Part shown: positions 63,575-64,000 of the stretch, piece after piece | Layout: every line of letters begins with the position of its first letter | Position numbering within the stretch: position 1 is the first letter of the stretch | Assembly (NCBI RefSeq): GCF_003626755.1 | Contig: NZ_RBCJ01000001.1 | Coordinates: 1,240,001-1,304,000 of the forward strand | DNA: 64,000 nucleotides | Reading direction: 5' to 3' | Origin: Ulvibacterium marinum | Lineage (GTDB): Bacteria; Bacteroidota; Bacteroidia; Flavobacteriales; Flavobacteriaceae | The notes under the pieces: generated by a model | Seen by the model: the letters and a program-made list of their open reading frames with translations, nothing else | The model's database searches: none | What the model was told of the DNA's origin: nothing | Translations under genes and position numbers: made by a program

Positions 63575-63744
63575 TGCTATTCGGTTAAAACATAAATATT
63601 AGAAAAATAATTGTTGGATTTTGCGGAAATGGACTCACCTATTTCCATAGTCTATTTGCACCCTTACGGGCGACGGCGTGGAAAGAACGGACGTGCTTGA
63701 GCTGTAAGGCCCTTGATTTCTACTATGTATGTGTGTTCGTTCAT
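63575..63744 (-). promoter_or_regulatory. Leader region of the arginine-proline operon
   Basis: Between the leader peptide start and the GNAT gene the transcript can form nested long-range pairs around the Arg/Pro codons: CATAGT (63722-63727) with ACTATG (63646-63651), and CCTTAC (63704-63709) with GTAAGG (63662-63667), all read on the minus strand. A further hairpin, GGAAAT with ATTTCC (63625-63646), competes with the first pair at its edge. No U-tract directly follows, so a classical terminator is not evident; control could be at the translation or Rho level. Confidence 0.55.
63664..63744 (-). CDS. Candidate Arg/Pro leader peptide
   Basis: A 26-codon frame, ATG at 63744 and TAA at 63664-63666, in the otherwise non-coding region before the GNAT-argG-argC-proC-argD-proA-proB-argF' operon. 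Its last nine residues are RPFFPRRRP: four Arg (CGT, CGC, CGT, CGC) and three Pro codons just before the stop, i.e. exactly the two amino acids made by the operon. Such endings are the mark of ribosome-sensing attenuator peptides. The frame has no Shine-Dalgarno motif, as usual in Bacteroidota. It would be too small for normal gene prediction. A chance origin from a GC-rich stretch is the alternative. Confidence 0.6.
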   Translation of the reverse strand: MNEHTYIVEIKGLTAQARPFFPRRRP

Positions 63745-63752
63745 AAGCGAAC

Positions 63753-63760
63753 CAAATGTA
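63753..63760 (-). promoter_or_regulatory. -7 box of the arginine-proline operon
   Basis: Minus-strand TACATTTG is a full TAnnTTTG match and ends 8 bp before the leader-peptide ATG, so the message would begin at or very near that ATG. No TTTG at standard -33 spacing was found. Confidence 0.5.
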
Positions 63761-63779
63761 CAAATAATATTGAAACTGT

Positions 63780-64000
63780 CTAATTCACCGATGAATTTTT
63801 GTGGAAAATCTGTTTTATCCCGTTAAGCTTGAATATTTCGTAAGCCAAAAATCCATATACCGCAAAATATTCGATCGCAAGTAACCACAGATTTTCCTTG
63901 AATTGGGTCTTGGAATAGGCAAAATAGCTTAATATGGCCATTGCGGACCATACCAGAGCAAAGCGATATTCGGTAAAAATGACCAAAAAGACCAGAAAAA
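63780..64000 (-). CDS. Small membrane protein, 5' end outside the window
   Basis: The frame is open to the window edge, so the start is probably missing; a TTG at 63986 could start a 68-residue form. It has two hydrophobic segments (around RFALVWSAMAILSYFAY and WLLAIEYFAVYGFLAYEIF), like a small helical membrane protein, and ends with a short basic tail. It runs toward the arginine operon with 35 bp between its stop and the leader peptide. Family not recognised. Confidence 0.5.
   Translation of the reverse strand, partial: FLVFLVIFTEYRFALVWSAMAILSYFAYSKTQFKENLWLLAIEYFAVYGFLAYEIFKLNGIKQIFHKNSSVN

Noticed and set aside
63625-63646. Classical Rho-independent attenuator behind the arg leader peptide
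   Set aside because: The hairpin is not followed directly by a U-tract; kept only as a competing fold in the leader description.

Overview
The window looks like chromosomal DNA of a marine-type member of the Flavobacteriaceae (Bacteroidota, Maribacter/Zobellia/Arenibacter-like). Evidence: SusC/SusD and STN/DUF4249 TonB-dependent uptake loci, many short Flavobacteriia-type lipoprotein signals, a mevalonate pathway cluster, N-acylornithine carbamoyltransferase in place of ordinary OTCase, and promoters of the Bacteroidota type (TTTG / TAnnTTTG). Base composition is AT-rich and even. No rRNA, tRNA, CRISPR array, phage or classical insertion sequence was seen.

Layout. 1-2058: 3' part of a large outer-membrane barrel protein. 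2066-4262: vanadium haloperoxidase-like lipoprotein with a beta-propeller lipoprotein. 4570-9234: xylose module (sodium symporter, xylA, xylB). 9501-16046: TonB receptor operon (unknown secreted protein, STN receptor, DUF4249 lipoprotein, plug-like protein). 16050-27882: five surface or periplasmic lipoproteins read leftward, including three tandem 1.1-kDa-residue-scale FG-GAP/ASPIC-UnbV paralogues of about 1100 residues. 28144-39403: alpha-glucan/maltose module (susD, susC, lacI-type regulator, pgmB, GH65 phosphorylase, GH13 amylase). 39464-43290: small housekeeping and accessory genes (membrane protein, glpQ-like, YhiN-like flavoprotein, DUF1697, tspO) with a heptamer tandem array. 43377-47490: isoprenoid genes (mvaD, mevalonate kinase, UbiA) and a nitrilase. 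47502-51695: S9 peptidase, an RsuA/RluB-type protein, a DUF559 cassette. 51805-63574: one leftward arginine-proline biosynthesis operon of twelve genes.

How it works together. Polysaccharide breakdown products are predicted to enter through SusCD; GH13 and GH65 with beta-phosphoglucomutase then yield glucose and glucose 6-phosphate, under a LacI-type regulator whose likely operator lies between lacI and susC. The xylose genes feed xylulose 5-phosphate to the pentose pathway. In the arginine-proline operon, glutamate is either kept free (ProB, ProA, ProC to proline) or N-acylated (candidate GNAT, ArgB, ArgC, ArgD, ArgF', ArgE, ArgG, ArgH to arginine).

The most notable unnamed signal is upstream of that operon: a 26-codon reading frame (63664-63744, minus) ending RPFFPRRRP, i.e. 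four Arg and three Pro codons in its last nine, the two end products of the operon, enclosed by nested complementary segments. It is a strong candidate for a dual arginine/proline leader peptide. Other points of interest are a DUF559 nuclease gene bounded by 12-bp inverted repeats, a pseudouridine-synthase-like protein lacking the catalytic aspartate, and a palindromic repeat inserted in frame in an FG-GAP gene.
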